In this document: positions 32,765 through 42,640 of the stretch, one piece after another
How positions within the stretch are numbered: the stretch's first letter is position 1
How the letters are laid out: every line of letters begins with the position of its first letter
NCBI RefSeq assembly: GCF_002021565.1
Contig: NZ_MSZX01000011.1
Location: forward strand, 27-64,026
DNA: 64,000 nt
Reading direction: 5' to 3'
Source of the DNA: Paenibacillus selenitireducens
Lineage (GTDB): Bacteria; Bacillota; Bacilli; Paenibacillales; Paenibacillaceae
Position numbers and translations under genes: made by a program
Notes under the pieces: generated by a model
Database searches by the model: none
Seen by the model: only the letters and a program-made list of their open reading frames with translations
What the model was told of the DNA's origin: nothing

Positions 32765-33184
32765 ATGAAATTGTACATAACGGTTAAAAGCTTGGGTAAA
32801 CGTAAAAATGTACTGACAAGGCTTGGAATAGAGCTTCCGGTCATTCCGAGAACGCTGAGAGAGCTCATTACCGAAGTTGTTATCTTGAATGTGCAAAAGC
32901 TAACCGAGAAGCAGCAGAGTACTGCGCTGATTCCATTCTTAACGGGAACGGAGATTGAGGAGCGCGTAGAGAGTGGAAAGGTAGGATTCGGCTCGGTGTA
33001 TAACGAACAAAGTCCTGATCTTACCCAAGCAATCGAGACCGCATTATTAGCTTTTGAAGATGGGCTATATAAAGTATTTATTCGTGAAGAAGAGAATAGT
33101 CATTTGGAATCGCCGCTTAAGCTTACGGAAGAGGATGAGATTGTATTTATAAGATTCACAATGTTAGCTGGAAGCCAATGGTGA
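32765..33184 (+). CDS. Unrecognised protein, first gene of the DUF4132 cluster
   Basis: A 139-residue protein starting MKLYITVKSLGKRKNVL and ending IVFIRFTMLAGSQW. The alternating strands and the phrase VGFGSVYNEQSPDLTQAIET suggest a compact alpha/beta fold; I do not recognise it. ATGGAGG selects the ATG at 32765. It lies 13 bases before the giant DUF4132 gene and is surely co-expressed with it, so it is probably a dedicated partner or adaptor. Confidence 0.75.
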   Translation: MKLYITVKSLGKRKNVLTRLGIELPVIPRTLRELITEVVILNVQKLTEKQQSTALIPFLTGTEIEERVESGKVGFGSVYNEQSPDLTQAIETALLAFEDGLYKVFIREEENSHLESPLKLTEEDEIVFIRFTMLAGSQW

Positions 33185-33197
33185 AGGGAGACAAGGA

Positions 33198-36100
33198 ATG
33201 ATGGACAAGCAGGAACGAAAGAAGCGTTATTATGCATCATTACAAGAGAGAGCTGAGAGGATAGATCCTCAGCTTTCTCCATTAGCGAAGTTAGTGGTTG
33301 AGTTGGGTCAAATGATACGTGTGGATCAGGATCATCATATTTTTTTGAAATGCGAAGAGATATTGCATTCACTCGCTGCGGGGAATAACGATCAATTATT
33401 CGAGCCACTGGTGAACGTTGTGAAGCAACTTACGAATGAGTACACGGGAGAAGTCTTGGCATATATTGCTGCTCATGCAACGGAATATCCATATAGTACA
33501 GGATACGCACGCAGACCTTTTCGTACATCGGAATGGAGTGCCCACATGGGCCAAGTGATTAACAAGATGAGTTCGCTCATTTCTATGGATTGTTATGAAT
33601 TTGCTATTATCGATTATTTGACGTTATCGGACTATCCGTTGAAGCAGGATTATGAGTTGGCACAGACGATCAGTGACGTTATTGCTTATGAGTTAGATCG
33701 TAACAATACAGAAGTACTTGCGGCACTCAAGGAAATTGTATATGGAGATAACCAAACGGCGTTACTTACTCACGGTATGATCAAAGGGATATTTATGAGT
33801 CATCATGAGGAATTGTACGTCATGATGGGCGAGCTATTGGCTGCTTCACGGTTGCAAGAGGGGCTTCGACAATCCATTGTGGAACGAATGGACGAGGGGA
33901 CGTTGACAGCGAACCTGTACATGCTGAAGGTTATCGTTGACCAAGGATTTATTCGCTATAGTTCTGTCGTGAGAGCGCTTGGCGTATGGACAGGTATGGG
34001 ACTAGAATCAGCAAATCAGCGTGTAGCCGGGCAGCTTATTGAAGGAGCTTATCAATCTCTGAATGATGAATCCGTACGTGAGTCCTGGTTGTCTAGTAAT
34101 CATGCGAATCATGTCTATTTAAGCTTATGGGCCACATCGGTAATTGAAGAACGTGATTTATTTAGTAGAATTGAGTATTTGATGGAGCACGGAGAGCTGT
34201 ATCAGAAGATTATTGCACAGTATGTACTCGCGAACAGTGAGAATAAAGATGTTCGTTATGGAATTGCACGACAATACTTAGATGCTGCGGACTCAGAATT
34301 ACAGTATTGGATTTTATCCAACTATAGTTATGATTACACACGTGTATGGCAAAGAGAGAATGATAATGCGCCAAGTATTACGTTTGAACGTATCCCTCTT
34401 CTAGAGAAGAAGGAGGAGCGTCAACGTGAATTTGAACAGCTCAAGGCGATGTTCTTTGCCGGTACGCACAAAGAGATATCTGCTCCTTCCAAAGTGTTGG
34501 ATTTTGCACATGTTCATTACACGCCAGACCTCCCTATTCGCAAAATGCTTTACCTTACAGCGTATGACATGGATAGCGAATGGGTCGCCCAAATCATTGC
34601 CTTGAAGGATCGGTTAAGTGCGGATATGCGTGGAGAGCTGTTATCTCATTTCATGCAGGATATGGATCATTCCATACAGCGTGAATTCATATTTGCCTCT
34701 TTATCAGACAAGAGCATGAGTAACCGCGAGAAGGCACTCGAGAAGGCGAAAAAATTGACGTTATCGGACGAAGAGTTGATGCTGGTGGAAGGTTTGTTGA
34801 AGTTGAAGACAGGCTCCTTACGCCAAAGTGCTATCGAGCTGCTGTTGCGTCAGCCCAAGGACAGTCTGACAGTCTCACTAACTAGGCTATTGCAAGGTAA
34901 GAGTGAATTGCAGAGACTGGCGGCGCTGGAGACGATTGTTGAGATTTTTGAGGATAATGAACGTGCGGAGCAGTATGAAGTCTTGAGTTCGCTGCCTAAA
35001 TTAATTGAGAATCCCACACATAAGGAACAGCAGTTGATAGGGAGGCTTAGTCAAAAAAGTGAATATACAGCAGCAAATGGCTTCGGTCTATTCGATCCGA
35101 AGGTGATCGAGCCTTGGCTTACAGAAACTCCGATAATAGGAGAGTTCGAATGGAGGCATATTTTCAGTATGTCGACGGAAGATGTGATCCGTTTTCTCTC
35201 TGGGCTGGAGCAAGAAATTCATAATCATCGTGATTATGAGTATGAGGTAGAGTATTACTCTGGTTACAAGGATACGCTGCTGTTGGGTATAGATTTAAGA
35301 AGGATTCTTCCATTTCAAGAGGATGAGGACGGTTCAGCTGAGCTTACGAAATATCCGCTGCATGAGGTTTGGAGAGATTACTTAGAGCGCAGCAATCTAA
35401 GAGCATCTGAATTACTTCAGATCTATTTCTATTCGATACTAGACCCGCTTGATCAGACGTTGAACCATTATTATCGATATTTCTCTGATGAGAGGGATTA
35501 CTATGAGCTCGAGAAGCATACGCTGCTAGAAGGTTCGCGTAAGGAGTTTGCGGAGCAGGTGTATCCTATTACTCAAATTCAAGAGATTAAAGATGCGCTC
35601 AAAGGATTTAAGTATAGTAGTCAGATCCGTAACCTGCTTTTTGCTTATTTTATGGATAGTGATAAAAGCTCAACATTTGATTTATCGATAAATGCCTTAA
35701 TTGCTGTGATGCAAGCGATGCCTAAAGAGAAAGTATCCAAAGAGTGGGGAATATTGAAGCTCTTAGTGAATCCATGGTTCTCCATGGCGCGTAGTCGAAT
35801 GTATGATGATGACAGCTTTAAGCGAATGTTCCATACTTTCTACACATTTAATATCATGAATCCGAATGAGAAAGCTTCGGTACTTGACCTTAAGGATTAC
35901 TTACGTGCTTTTGAAGCGGGGATGATCGGTACAGGGGAAGTATATCGGGAATTAGTAGGCAGTCAAGACAGTCGCAATCATATGCGCAATATTACATCTA
36001 AACGATATGATTGGATCGATCATAAGCCTGAGTTAGTTGCGATTCGGGAGACGGTTGTAGAGCGAATTCTAGATGTGGAGCTCGAACGTGGTGACCTAGC

Positions 36101-38159
36101 AACTGAAGTAACACCTCTGGCCATGGGGCTGGAGCGGATCGAGGGTATGGAGCATTTTATTCATATATTATCCGGGCTGCAGCAGGAAACCTTCATCCGT
36201 GGCTATATCTATGGATATGGGGATAGTATTACGAAGAAGGAATCTTTCAGTCATCTGCTTAAGATCAGTTATCCACGTAAAGGTGAAGACGAGACACGCT
36301 TGAAACAAATGTTAGAAGGTTTTGATATTTCGGAGAAAAGGCTGCTAGAGGCAGCTATGTATGCCCCTCAGTGGTTAGATATAGTATCAAAGTATTTGAA
36401 TTGGGATGGGCTGCGCAGTGCAGCTTGGTATTTCCATGCGCATATTAACGAAGGCTTCTCCGCCGAGAAAGAAACGGTTGTCGCGCATTATTCACCGATT
36501 TCAGCACAGGACTTTAATGATGGTGCCTTTGATATAAGGTGGTTTAAAGAAGCTTATGATACGCTCGGAGAGAAGCGATTCGACTTATTGTACGATTGTG
36601 CTAAATATATATCGGCTGGAGCTAATCACCGAAGATCACAGCTGTTCGCAGATGCGACATTGGGGAAGCTTGATATCATCGAAATACAGAAGTCTGTAGA
36701 AGAGAAACGAAATAAGGATCACTTGCTCAGCTATAGCCTTATTCCACTAGCTAACCATCGTGAGCAAGATATTCGTGAACGCTATGATTTCATCCAGCGT
36801 TTTCTAGCGCAGAGTAAGAAATTTGGCGCTCAGCGTCGGGCGAGTGAAGGAATGACTTCGCAAATTGCACTAGGCAACTTGGCGAGAAATGCCGGATATG
36901 GAGATGTAATTCGGCTGATGTGGGATATGGAAGCACGAAAGCTGGACGATATGCAATCATATTTCCAGCCATATAAGCTAGATGAGGAGACGTCGGTACA
37001 GCTTCTTATTGATGAAGAAGGACAATCAGAGATTGGCATTACCCGAAAAGGTAAAGAGCTGAAAGCCATCCCGGCTAAGTATAAGAAGGATGAATATATT
37101 TCCGCATTGAAAGAAATGAAGTCAGAACTAACAGATCAGTACCGGAGAGCCCGCAAGGAGCTAGAACGCTCCATGGAAGCAGGGAATATATTCACTTTAC
37201 AGGAATTGAAGGGGTTATCAGGGAATCCAGTAATCACACCTCTATTGCGGACGTTGGTATTTAAGTCGGGAGAGGTATTGGGATACTTCGATGCAGCTGC
37301 AGGTGGGCTAATCGATCCAGCGGGTAACTTCATGCTTATAGGGGATGCAGAAGAACTCCTTATTGCGCACCCCCTACATTTATACGAAAGCGGTCATTGG
37401 AGTCAGTATCAGAAGGACTTGTTCGATCGTCAACTTCGGCAACCATTTAAGCAGGTGTTCCGTGAGTTGTATGTTCCGAATGCAGATGAGCAGGCTCAGG
37501 GTACGGTTTCTCGCAGATATGCTGGGCACCAAGTGCAGCCAAGAAAAACGGTCTCCTTGCTTAAAGGCAGGCAGTGGACAGTTAGTTATGAAGAGGGTCT
37601 GCAGAAGGTGTACTACGCTGAGAATTTGATTGCGAACCTCTATGCGATGGCGGATTGGTTCTCTCCTTCGGAGATGGAAGCACCTACGCTGGAAACCGTT
37701 CAATTCTTGGATCGGAACACGTATAAGAGCGTCACCTTGGATAAGGTTCCTCCCATTTTATTCTCAGAAGTGATGCGCGACATCGATTTAGTCGTGAGTG
37801 TCGCTCATGTTGGCGGCGTCGATCCAGAAGCCAGTCTGACAACGATTGAGATGCGGAGCGTGATTGTCCAAGAGTCACTGCGTCTATTGAAGATTGATAA
37901 TGTTCGCTTAGAGGGTAATTATGCTCGAATTGAAGGTGCCCTTGGCGAGTATGGAGTACATTTAGGCAGTGGCATGGTTTACAGACAAGCTACAGGAGCT
38001 ATGCATATCATTCCTGTACATTCACAGCATAGGGGTCGTATATTCTTACCCTTTATTGATGAAGATCCGAAGACAGCAGAAATTCTGTCGAAGATCGTGA
38101 TGTTGGCCGAGGATAAGAAGATTAAAGATCCGCAAATTCTAATGCAATTACAAGCGTGA
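33198..38159 (+). CDS. Giant DUF4132 domain protein (MolR/YehI-like)
   Basis: A 1,653-residue cytoplasmic protein. The first ~1,200 residues are helical and HEAT-like, with many acidic and Leu-rich helices. From about 1,230 the DUF4132 core begins (SQIALGNLARNAGYGDVIRL, WDMEARKLDDMQSYFQ), and the last 170 residues hold the very conserved end VAHVGGVDPEASLTTIEMRS, GEYGVHLGSGMVYRQ, HSQHRGRIFLPF and KDPQILMQ. Family members such as YehI/MolR occur with MoxR AAA and von Willebrand A proteins in other bacteria; no such genes are here. AAGGGAG precedes the ATG. Molecular function is unknown. Confidence 0.9.
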   Translation: MMDKQERKKRYYASLQERAERIDPQLSPLAKLVVELGQMIRVDQDHHIFLKCEEILHSLAAGNNDQLFEPLVNVVKQLTNEYTGEVLAYIAAHATEYPYSTGYARRPFRTSEWSAHMGQVINKMSSLISMDCYEFAIIDYLTLSDYPLKQDYELAQTISDVIAYELDRNNTEVLAALKEIVYGDNQTALLTHGMIKGIFMSHHEELYVMMGELLAASRLQEGLRQSIVERMDEGTLTANLYMLKVIVDQGFIRYSSVVRALGVWTGMGLESANQRVAGQLIEGAYQSLNDESVRESWLSSNHANHVYLSLWATSVIEERDLFSRIEYLMEHGELYQKIIAQYVLANSENKDVRYGIARQYLDAADSELQYWILSNYSYDYTRVWQRENDNAPSITFERIPLLEKKEERQREFEQLKAMFFAGTHKEISAPSKVLDFAHVHYTPDLPIRKMLYLTAYDMDSEWVAQIIALKDRLSADMRGELLSHFMQDMDHSIQREFIFASLSDKSMSNREKALEKAKKLTLSDEELMLVEGLLKLKTGSLRQSAIELLLRQPKDSLTVSLTRLLQGKSELQRLAALETIVEIFEDNERAEQYEVLSSLPKLIENPTHKEQQLIGRLSQKSEYTAANGFGLFDPKVIEPWLTETPIIGEFEWRHIFSMSTEDVIRFLSGLEQEIHNHRDYEYEVEYYSGYKDTLLLGIDLRRILPFQEDEDGSAELTKYPLHEVWRDYLERSNLRASELLQIYFYSILDPLDQTLNHYYRYFSDERDYYELEKHTLLEGSRKEFAEQVYPITQIQEIKDALKGFKYSSQIRNLLFAYFMDSDKSSTFDLSINALIAVMQAMPKEKVSKEWGILKLLVNPWFSMARSRMYDDDSFKRMFHTFYTFNIMNPNEKASVLDLKDYLRAFEAGMIGTGEVYRELVGSQDSRNHMRNITSKRYDWIDHKPELVAIRETVVERILDVELERGDLATEVTPLAMGLERIEGMEHFIHILSGLQQETFIRGYIYGYGDSITKKESFSHLLKISYPRKGEDETRLKQMLEGFDISEKRLLEAAMYAPQWLDIVSKYLNWDGLRSAAWYFHAHINEGFSAEKETVVAHYSPISAQDFNDGAFDIRWFKEAYDTLGEKRFDLLYDCAKYISAGANHRRSQLFADATLGKLDIIEIQKSVEEKRNKDHLLSYSLIPLANHREQDIRERYDFIQRFLAQSKKFGAQRRASEGMTSQIALGNLARNAGYGDVIRLMWDMEARKLDDMQSYFQPYKLDEETSVQLLIDEEGQSEIGITRKGKELKAIPAKYKKDEYISALKEMKSELTDQYRRARKELERSMEAGNIFTLQELKGLSGNPVITPLLRTLVFKSGEVLGYFDAAAGGLIDPAGNFMLIGDAEELLIAHPLHLYESGHWSQYQKDLFDRQLRQPFKQVFRELYVPNADEQAQGTVSRRYAGHQVQPRKTVSLLKGRQWTVSYEEGLQKVYYAENLIANLYAMADWFSPSEMEAPTLETVQFLDRNTYKSVTLDKVPPILFSEVMRDIDLVVSVAHVGGVDPEASLTTIEMRSVIVQESLRLLKIDNVRLEGNYARIEGALGEYGVHLGSGMVYRQATGAMHIIPVHSQHRGRIFLPFIDEDPKTAEILSKIVMLAEDKKIKDPQILMQLQA

Positions 38160-38250
38160 GGGAGAGAAAGCTAGTTGTTCATTTTAAGGGGATAGCCTGT
38201 TTATGGGTTATCCTTTTTCATGAGTTGACATTCAGAAGGGAGTTCTATTA

Positions 38251-39006
38251 TTGCGTTATGACATTGAAATTGCGTGCGCATCTTATTTGACACTTCACGA
38301 ACAAAAGCTACGGATCAAGTCGTTTTTAATAGATTATTTTGGCACAGCTCACTTCTTTCTTGTTGAAACGGGCTTTTCTATAACAGCCGTACAAGAGGAA
38401 ACTGCTTTTTTGGAGTGGATGAATACAGGCAGACCGGATCGAACGACGAAAGAATTGTTTCTTTTTGAATGGGCGGAGCAAGAGAGAGGGAGTGGGCATT
38501 TCCTATTGAAATGCAGCTTTTTCAATCGTTTGGAAGATAATAGCAGGCGGAAGCAATTCGAGAAAATAGTTTTGCAAATGAAAGAACATATGGGGCATCC
38601 CACCTTAACACTTCATATCGATCAAAGAGAAAAATACATCGATGTACGGCAATTTCATCATCGTGCTGATGGGAAAATTGGCTATGCTTTGCTTCCTTAT
38701 GCAGAAGATGAGCAGGGACGTTGGCGTGAAAATTTGGGTGTTGGCTTATGGATTTATCGTGAGGATTTTCATCTTTTATATGAAGGAATCAAGGCGGTAT
38801 ATCCGCGTAAGGGGGCAGACTTTGAGGATTTTGATGACACGGGCATGAATTTTATTCGTAAGCCGGAATGGCAAATGATCCTGAAGCATTGGACGCAACT
38901 TGCAATCCATAACCCATCGAGCGCTGAATTTATAGATTATGTAAGTCGGTGGGTGATTGCAACGCTAGAGCAAGTGGACGAAATTGCGATTGAAGGGAAC
39001 TTGTAA
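38251..39006 (+). CDS. Unrecognised protein of the DUF4132 cluster
   Basis: A 251-residue soluble protein with a TTG start 8 bases after AAGGGAG. It has an aromatic-rich C-terminal half (GVGLWIYREDFHLLYEGIKA, DTGMNFIRKPEWQMILKHW). No family recognised. It is 91 bases after the DUF4132 gene with no clear terminator between, and 36 bases before the next gene. Confidence 0.75.
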   Translation: MRYDIEIACASYLTLHEQKLRIKSFLIDYFGTAHFFLVETGFSITAVQEETAFLEWMNTGRPDRTTKELFLFEWAEQERGSGHFLLKCSFFNRLEDNSRRKQFEKIVLQMKEHMGHPTLTLHIDQREKYIDVRQFHHRADGKIGYALLPYAEDEQGRWRENLGVGLWIYREDFHLLYEGIKAVYPRKGADFEDFDDTGMNFIRKPEWQMILKHWTQLAIHNPSSAEFIDYVSRWVIATLEQVDEIAIEGNL

Positions 39007-39042
39007 TTTGCCGATCCCGTTTATTATAAGGAGGAAAGAGAA

Positions 39043-39750
39043 TTGAATCCGAAAAGAATATTGCTTACAAAACCGAGCAAAAATTATAAAAATTATATTC
39101 ATTTGATGATCACAGAGACTTCGTCAGATCTACATATTTTAAATATCGTGAAAGGCCGGTTAACATTACGTAAGAAAACCACGAATGCGGTGTATAAACA
39201 ATATCCAATGGAAGAAGCGGTTCATCAGCTTGAGCAGTTGTCGTTGGAATACCAAGCGAAAGGATATATCGAAGAGCCTGAATCGATTCTAGATACGATT
39301 ATTATTCCTGAGGATAATGTGTTAGATAAAGCGAAGTGGCATTATGAAGGGGATTTCCCGAAGGATGTAACAAAAGATGCTGCGTACACAGCTACGGGTA
39401 TGTTCATCACTTGGTTAATTAAAAATAATGGGTTTACAGAGGAAATAGAGCAACATTTCGCTACTGAAATAGAGAAAGTAAAGAAGAAGCAGCTTACTGG
39501 TGCTGAATTCTATCGGAAATGTCTGGATGGCGTGTTTTCAACCCAAGAACTTGCGGATGAGATTAAACCATTCGTGAATGAATATTTGAATATTCAAAAG
39601 GATATTTATACAGCCGAAGACTATGTCCGTACCTTTCAAGGCGTTGGACTATTTTATCATGTTGCTAATACGTGGGAAAATTATGACTTGATTGAACCTG
39701 TGATTGAACAACGTTTTCAAGAATTTTGGGAGAGAACATTAAAGATATAG
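39043..39750 (+). CDS. DUF7832-like protein of the DUF4132 cluster
   Basis: A 235-residue protein. Residues 1-75 (RLTLRKKTTNAVYKQYPMEE, AVHQLEQLSLEYQAKGYIE) look like a WGR-type segment, often seen in DUF4132 proteins. Residues 95-230 start KWHYEGDFPKDVTKDAAYTA and continue GMFITWLIKNN, which I recall as the DUF7832 domain. TTG start 7 bases after AAGGAGG. Function unknown; genomic context ties it to the giant DUF4132 protein. Confidence 0.65.
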   Translation: MNPKRILLTKPSKNYKNYIHLMITETSSDLHILNIVKGRLTLRKKTTNAVYKQYPMEEAVHQLEQLSLEYQAKGYIEEPESILDTIIIPEDNVLDKAKWHYEGDFPKDVTKDAAYTATGMFITWLIKNNGFTEEIEQHFATEIEKVKKKQLTGAEFYRKCLDGVFSTQELADEIKPFVNEYLNIQKDIYTAEDYVRTFQGVGLFYHVANTWENYDLIEPVIEQRFQEFWERTLKI

Positions 39751-39938
39751 GATGATTCAATAGAAAAGCTCTTTTGTAGAAGGATGAGGAATATGAGTCG
39801 ATATGTTTTTCGAACGTCAGGCTCTCCACTTTTGTTCATGCCTGCCAGGTTCATTCTCCGTTCACATGCTTGTGATACGCTCTCCCATGAAAGTCGAGAG
39901 TTAGTTCTCACAAATATGCTGAATGGTGGAGGCTTATC

Positions 39939-41909
39939 ATGTCATCGTCTATAAGGAAGATATCTTGCAAAATGATTTTACTGGCGTTAGTGGTCGTTTC
40001 GGTTGGGGCGAATTGGTTAGGGGCTCAGACGCCCGCATCGGCATCGGCTCCCACTTCTACATTGCAATCTGCGCATACCGAGGGAGCGGCGGCGGACTTG
40101 AACGATGCAGCTGGGCTAACCGCATTCATGGATGGTATCATGAAAGTGCAAATGGACAATTTCAAAATTCCAGGCGCGATCATCTCGATCGTCAAGGATG
40201 GAAAAATCCTATTCGGTAAAGGGTACGGCCATTCCAACATCGAAAAGGGCACGCTAGTCGATCCTGAGACCAGCCTGTTTCGGATTGCTTCGACTACAAA
40301 GCTGTTCACTTGGACGGCCGTCATACAATTGGTTGAGCAGGGCAAGATCGATCTCGACGCAGATGTTAATACCTATTTAAAAACCGTGAAAATACCAAAA
40401 ACCTATCCGCAACCGGTTACGATGCGCCACCTGATGACCCATACCGCTGGGTTTGAAGAGGGGGGCGTCGGGTATCAAATCACCACGGATCCGAAGAAGC
40501 TGCCGGTGTCGATTTCAGAGACGCTTGCCAAGCATATGCCGGCGATTGTTCGGCCCCCGGGCGAGATGATGTCTTATTCCAACTATGGCACCGCGCTCGC
40601 GGGACTCATCGTCGAGGAAGTTAGCGGCGTCTCTTACAATGACTATATACAGAAGAACATCTTCAATCCGCTCGGAATGAAATATGCTACGGTTCAGGAG
40701 CCGATTCCGGCCTCTCTAGAGCCCTATGCAATGCTAGGCTATGCCAGGGAGAACGGTACATTCGTAGCCAAACCACCTACGTTCGAGGGCGGTTTCCGCC
40801 CTGCTGGATCAGGGGCCGTATCAGCGAACGATATGGCTCATTTCATGATCGCCCATCTTCAGGATGGACGTTATGGTGACCAACACATTCTCAAGGCAGA
40901 GACGACCAGATGGATGCATTCGCCAGCGTTCCAGTTTGACAAGCGTTTACCCGCCATGGACCTTGGCTTTATTGAGAAAAGGATGAATGGACTGCGCGTG
41001 ATTTCCCATGGAGGCGCCGACACGCTGTTCACGACGGAGCTTTATCTTGTACCCGATAAACAAATCGGCATTTTCGTATCCCATAGCGGAGGAGACGGAG
41101 GAGCCGCAGCGGCAGGGTTATTGCAAGCCTTTTTCGATCGTTACTTTCCGGCGCAAGCAGTGGAGCGACCTCCGGTGTCCGCCGAACTTGAGCATGCCGT
41201 GCAGAAATACGCCGGTTCCTATCAATTCACACGCCGTAACCACACGGATATCGATAAGTTTTTCAGTTTCCTGTCCCAGATCAGCATTACGGCTTCGGAT
41301 AATAAACTTTCCATTGGGAGCGGGGCAGAACAGCAAGTATTCGCTCCGATCGGACCGGATTTGTTCCAAGAAGTCGGAGGCATGCACCAGATCGGATTCC
41401 GCACCGATGCGTCGGGAAAGGTCACCCATCTGCTGCTGGATATTCTCCCAGATATGCCGCTAGAACCCACGCCGCTGACCGATCAATCCACGTTTTGGTT
41501 TCCCTTGCTCGGCATCTCGGCTGTTCTGTTCATTACGGCATTGACGGGGTTCGCGTATCGCCGGCGTGCAATTAAAGCGATGCCGAAAGCGCAGAAGTGG
41601 GCTGTCCGGCTGTCGGCGGTTACTGCCGCATGGGCGCTAGCGACCTGTTTCGCAACGTTCGTCGTGGTGTTGAACATGGATTTGCTGGATCGACTTAGCC
41701 GCATTCCGCAATCGCTAAATTTATATCTTTTCATGCCGATTATACTTGTAGGATTGACTGCTGCCCTAGTTGCTTATAGCGTAATGGTATGGAAAAACAA
41801 GTACTGGACGGTGCTGAAGCGCGTGCATTACACGCTTGTGGCGTTATCGGCGGTGGTCATGAGTCTGTTCTTCTATCACTGGAATCTATTGGGATGGCAG
41901 TTCGGTTGA
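39939..41909 (+). CDS. Serine hydrolase (class C beta-lactamase/PBP-like) with C-terminal membrane domain
   Basis: A 656-residue protein. It has a signal peptide (residues 1-35), a beta-lactamase-fold domain with the nucleophile in RIASTTKLFTW (SxxK, about residue 110), YSNYG (YxN, about residue 210) and SHGGADT (HxG, about residue 355), then a lipocalin-like segment and four membrane helices from about 520 (WFPLLGISAVLFITALTGFA onward). Such enzymes (PbpE/FmtA-like) act on cell-wall esters, D-Ala peptides or drugs. GGTGGAGG precedes the ATG. A two-component system follows 56 bases later. Confidence 0.87.
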   Translation: MSSSIRKISCKMILLALVVVSVGANWLGAQTPASASAPTSTLQSAHTEGAAADLNDAAGLTAFMDGIMKVQMDNFKIPGAIISIVKDGKILFGKGYGHSNIEKGTLVDPETSLFRIASTTKLFTWTAVIQLVEQGKIDLDADVNTYLKTVKIPKTYPQPVTMRHLMTHTAGFEEGGVGYQITTDPKKLPVSISETLAKHMPAIVRPPGEMMSYSNYGTALAGLIVEEVSGVSYNDYIQKNIFNPLGMKYATVQEPIPASLEPYAMLGYARENGTFVAKPPTFEGGFRPAGSGAVSANDMAHFMIAHLQDGRYGDQHILKAETTRWMHSPAFQFDKRLPAMDLGFIEKRMNGLRVISHGGADTLFTTELYLVPDKQIGIFVSHSGGDGGAAAAGLLQAFFDRYFPAQAVERPPVSAELEHAVQKYAGSYQFTRRNHTDIDKFFSFLSQISITASDNKLSIGSGAEQQVFAPIGPDLFQEVGGMHQIGFRTDASGKVTHLLLDILPDMPLEPTPLTDQSTFWFPLLGISAVLFITALTGFAYRRRAIKAMPKAQKWAVRLSAVTAAWALATCFATFVVVLNMDLLDRLSRIPQSLNLYLFMPIILVGLTAALVAYSVMVWKNKYWTVLKRVHYTLVALSAVVMSLFFYHWNLLGWQFG

Positions 41910-41965
41910 AGCAACAATCCGCCCATTCGGGTGGAATACGATAGAGATTGGAGGCGTACATGCGC

Positions 41966-42640
41966 ATGGCTAAAATCCTTATCGCGGATGACGATACGCA
42001 TATTCGCGAGCTGATCACGTTATTTTTACGGAATGAAGGATTCGAGCTATTGGAAGCAAAGGACGGTGCGGAAGCGTTGGCGATCGTGGAAAATGCGCAA
42101 ATCGATCTAGTGATCCTGGACATTATGATGCCCCACATCGACGGTTGGGAATTGTGCTCGGAGATCAGGCGTATCGATTCGAATATTCCGATCTTGATGG
42201 TCACGGCCAAGGGAGAAGCGGGGCATAAGGTGAAAGGGTTTCAACTCGGAACGGACGATTACTTAACCAAGCCGTTCAATCCGGTGGAGCTTGTGATGCG
42301 AGTCAAAGCATTGCTGAAACGTTATATGATTGTCGCTTCACAGACTATACAGCTTGGCGGCATTGTGCTGAATCGCCGTAACTATCAAGTGATTCGGGGA
42401 GATGAGACACTCAATCTGCCGTTAAAAGAGTTCGAGCTTCTGTTCAAGCTGGCTAGCCATCCAGGGCAGATCTTTACCCGGGACCAGCTGATCTTGCATA
42501 TCTGGGGCAAAAATTATGATGGCGTTGACCGAACCGTTGATGTTCACATTAAGCGTCTAAGGGAGAGGTTTGTCGGCGATACGCAGCATTTCCAAATTGA
42601 AACGGCCCGCAGTCTGGGATACCGGTTAGTGATTACATGA
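41966..42640 (+). CDS. OmpR/PhoB-type response regulator
   Basis: A 224-residue regulator. The receiver has DD near residue 9-10, the phospho-acceptor Asp in LVILDIMMPHIDG and Lys in TKPFNP; the C-terminal winged helix has KEFELLFKLASHPGQIF and VDVHIKRLRERF. GGAGGCG is 9 bases before the ATG at 41966; earlier in-frame starts at 41948 and 41960 are too close to it. The sensor kinase gene overlaps its stop. Confidence 0.93.
   Translation: MAKILIADDDTHIRELITLFLRNEGFELLEAKDGAEALAIVENAQIDLVILDIMMPHIDGWELCSEIRRIDSNIPILMVTAKGEAGHKVKGFQLGTDDYLTKPFNPVELVMRVKALLKRYMIVASQTIQLGGIVLNRRNYQVIRGDETLNLPLKEFELLFKLASHPGQIFTRDQLILHIWGKNYDGVDRTVDVHIKRLRERFVGDTQHFQIETARSLGYRLVIT

Noticed and set aside
32765-39750. 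Defence island call for the DUF4132 cluster
   Set aside because: No nuclease, NTPase motif, toxin or known defence gene is present; the idea rests only on gene size and grouping.
39793-39954. 53-codon frame in front of the serine hydrolase
   Set aside because: It overlaps the hydrolase start, its composition is not protein-like, and the only ribosome site near its start is weak.
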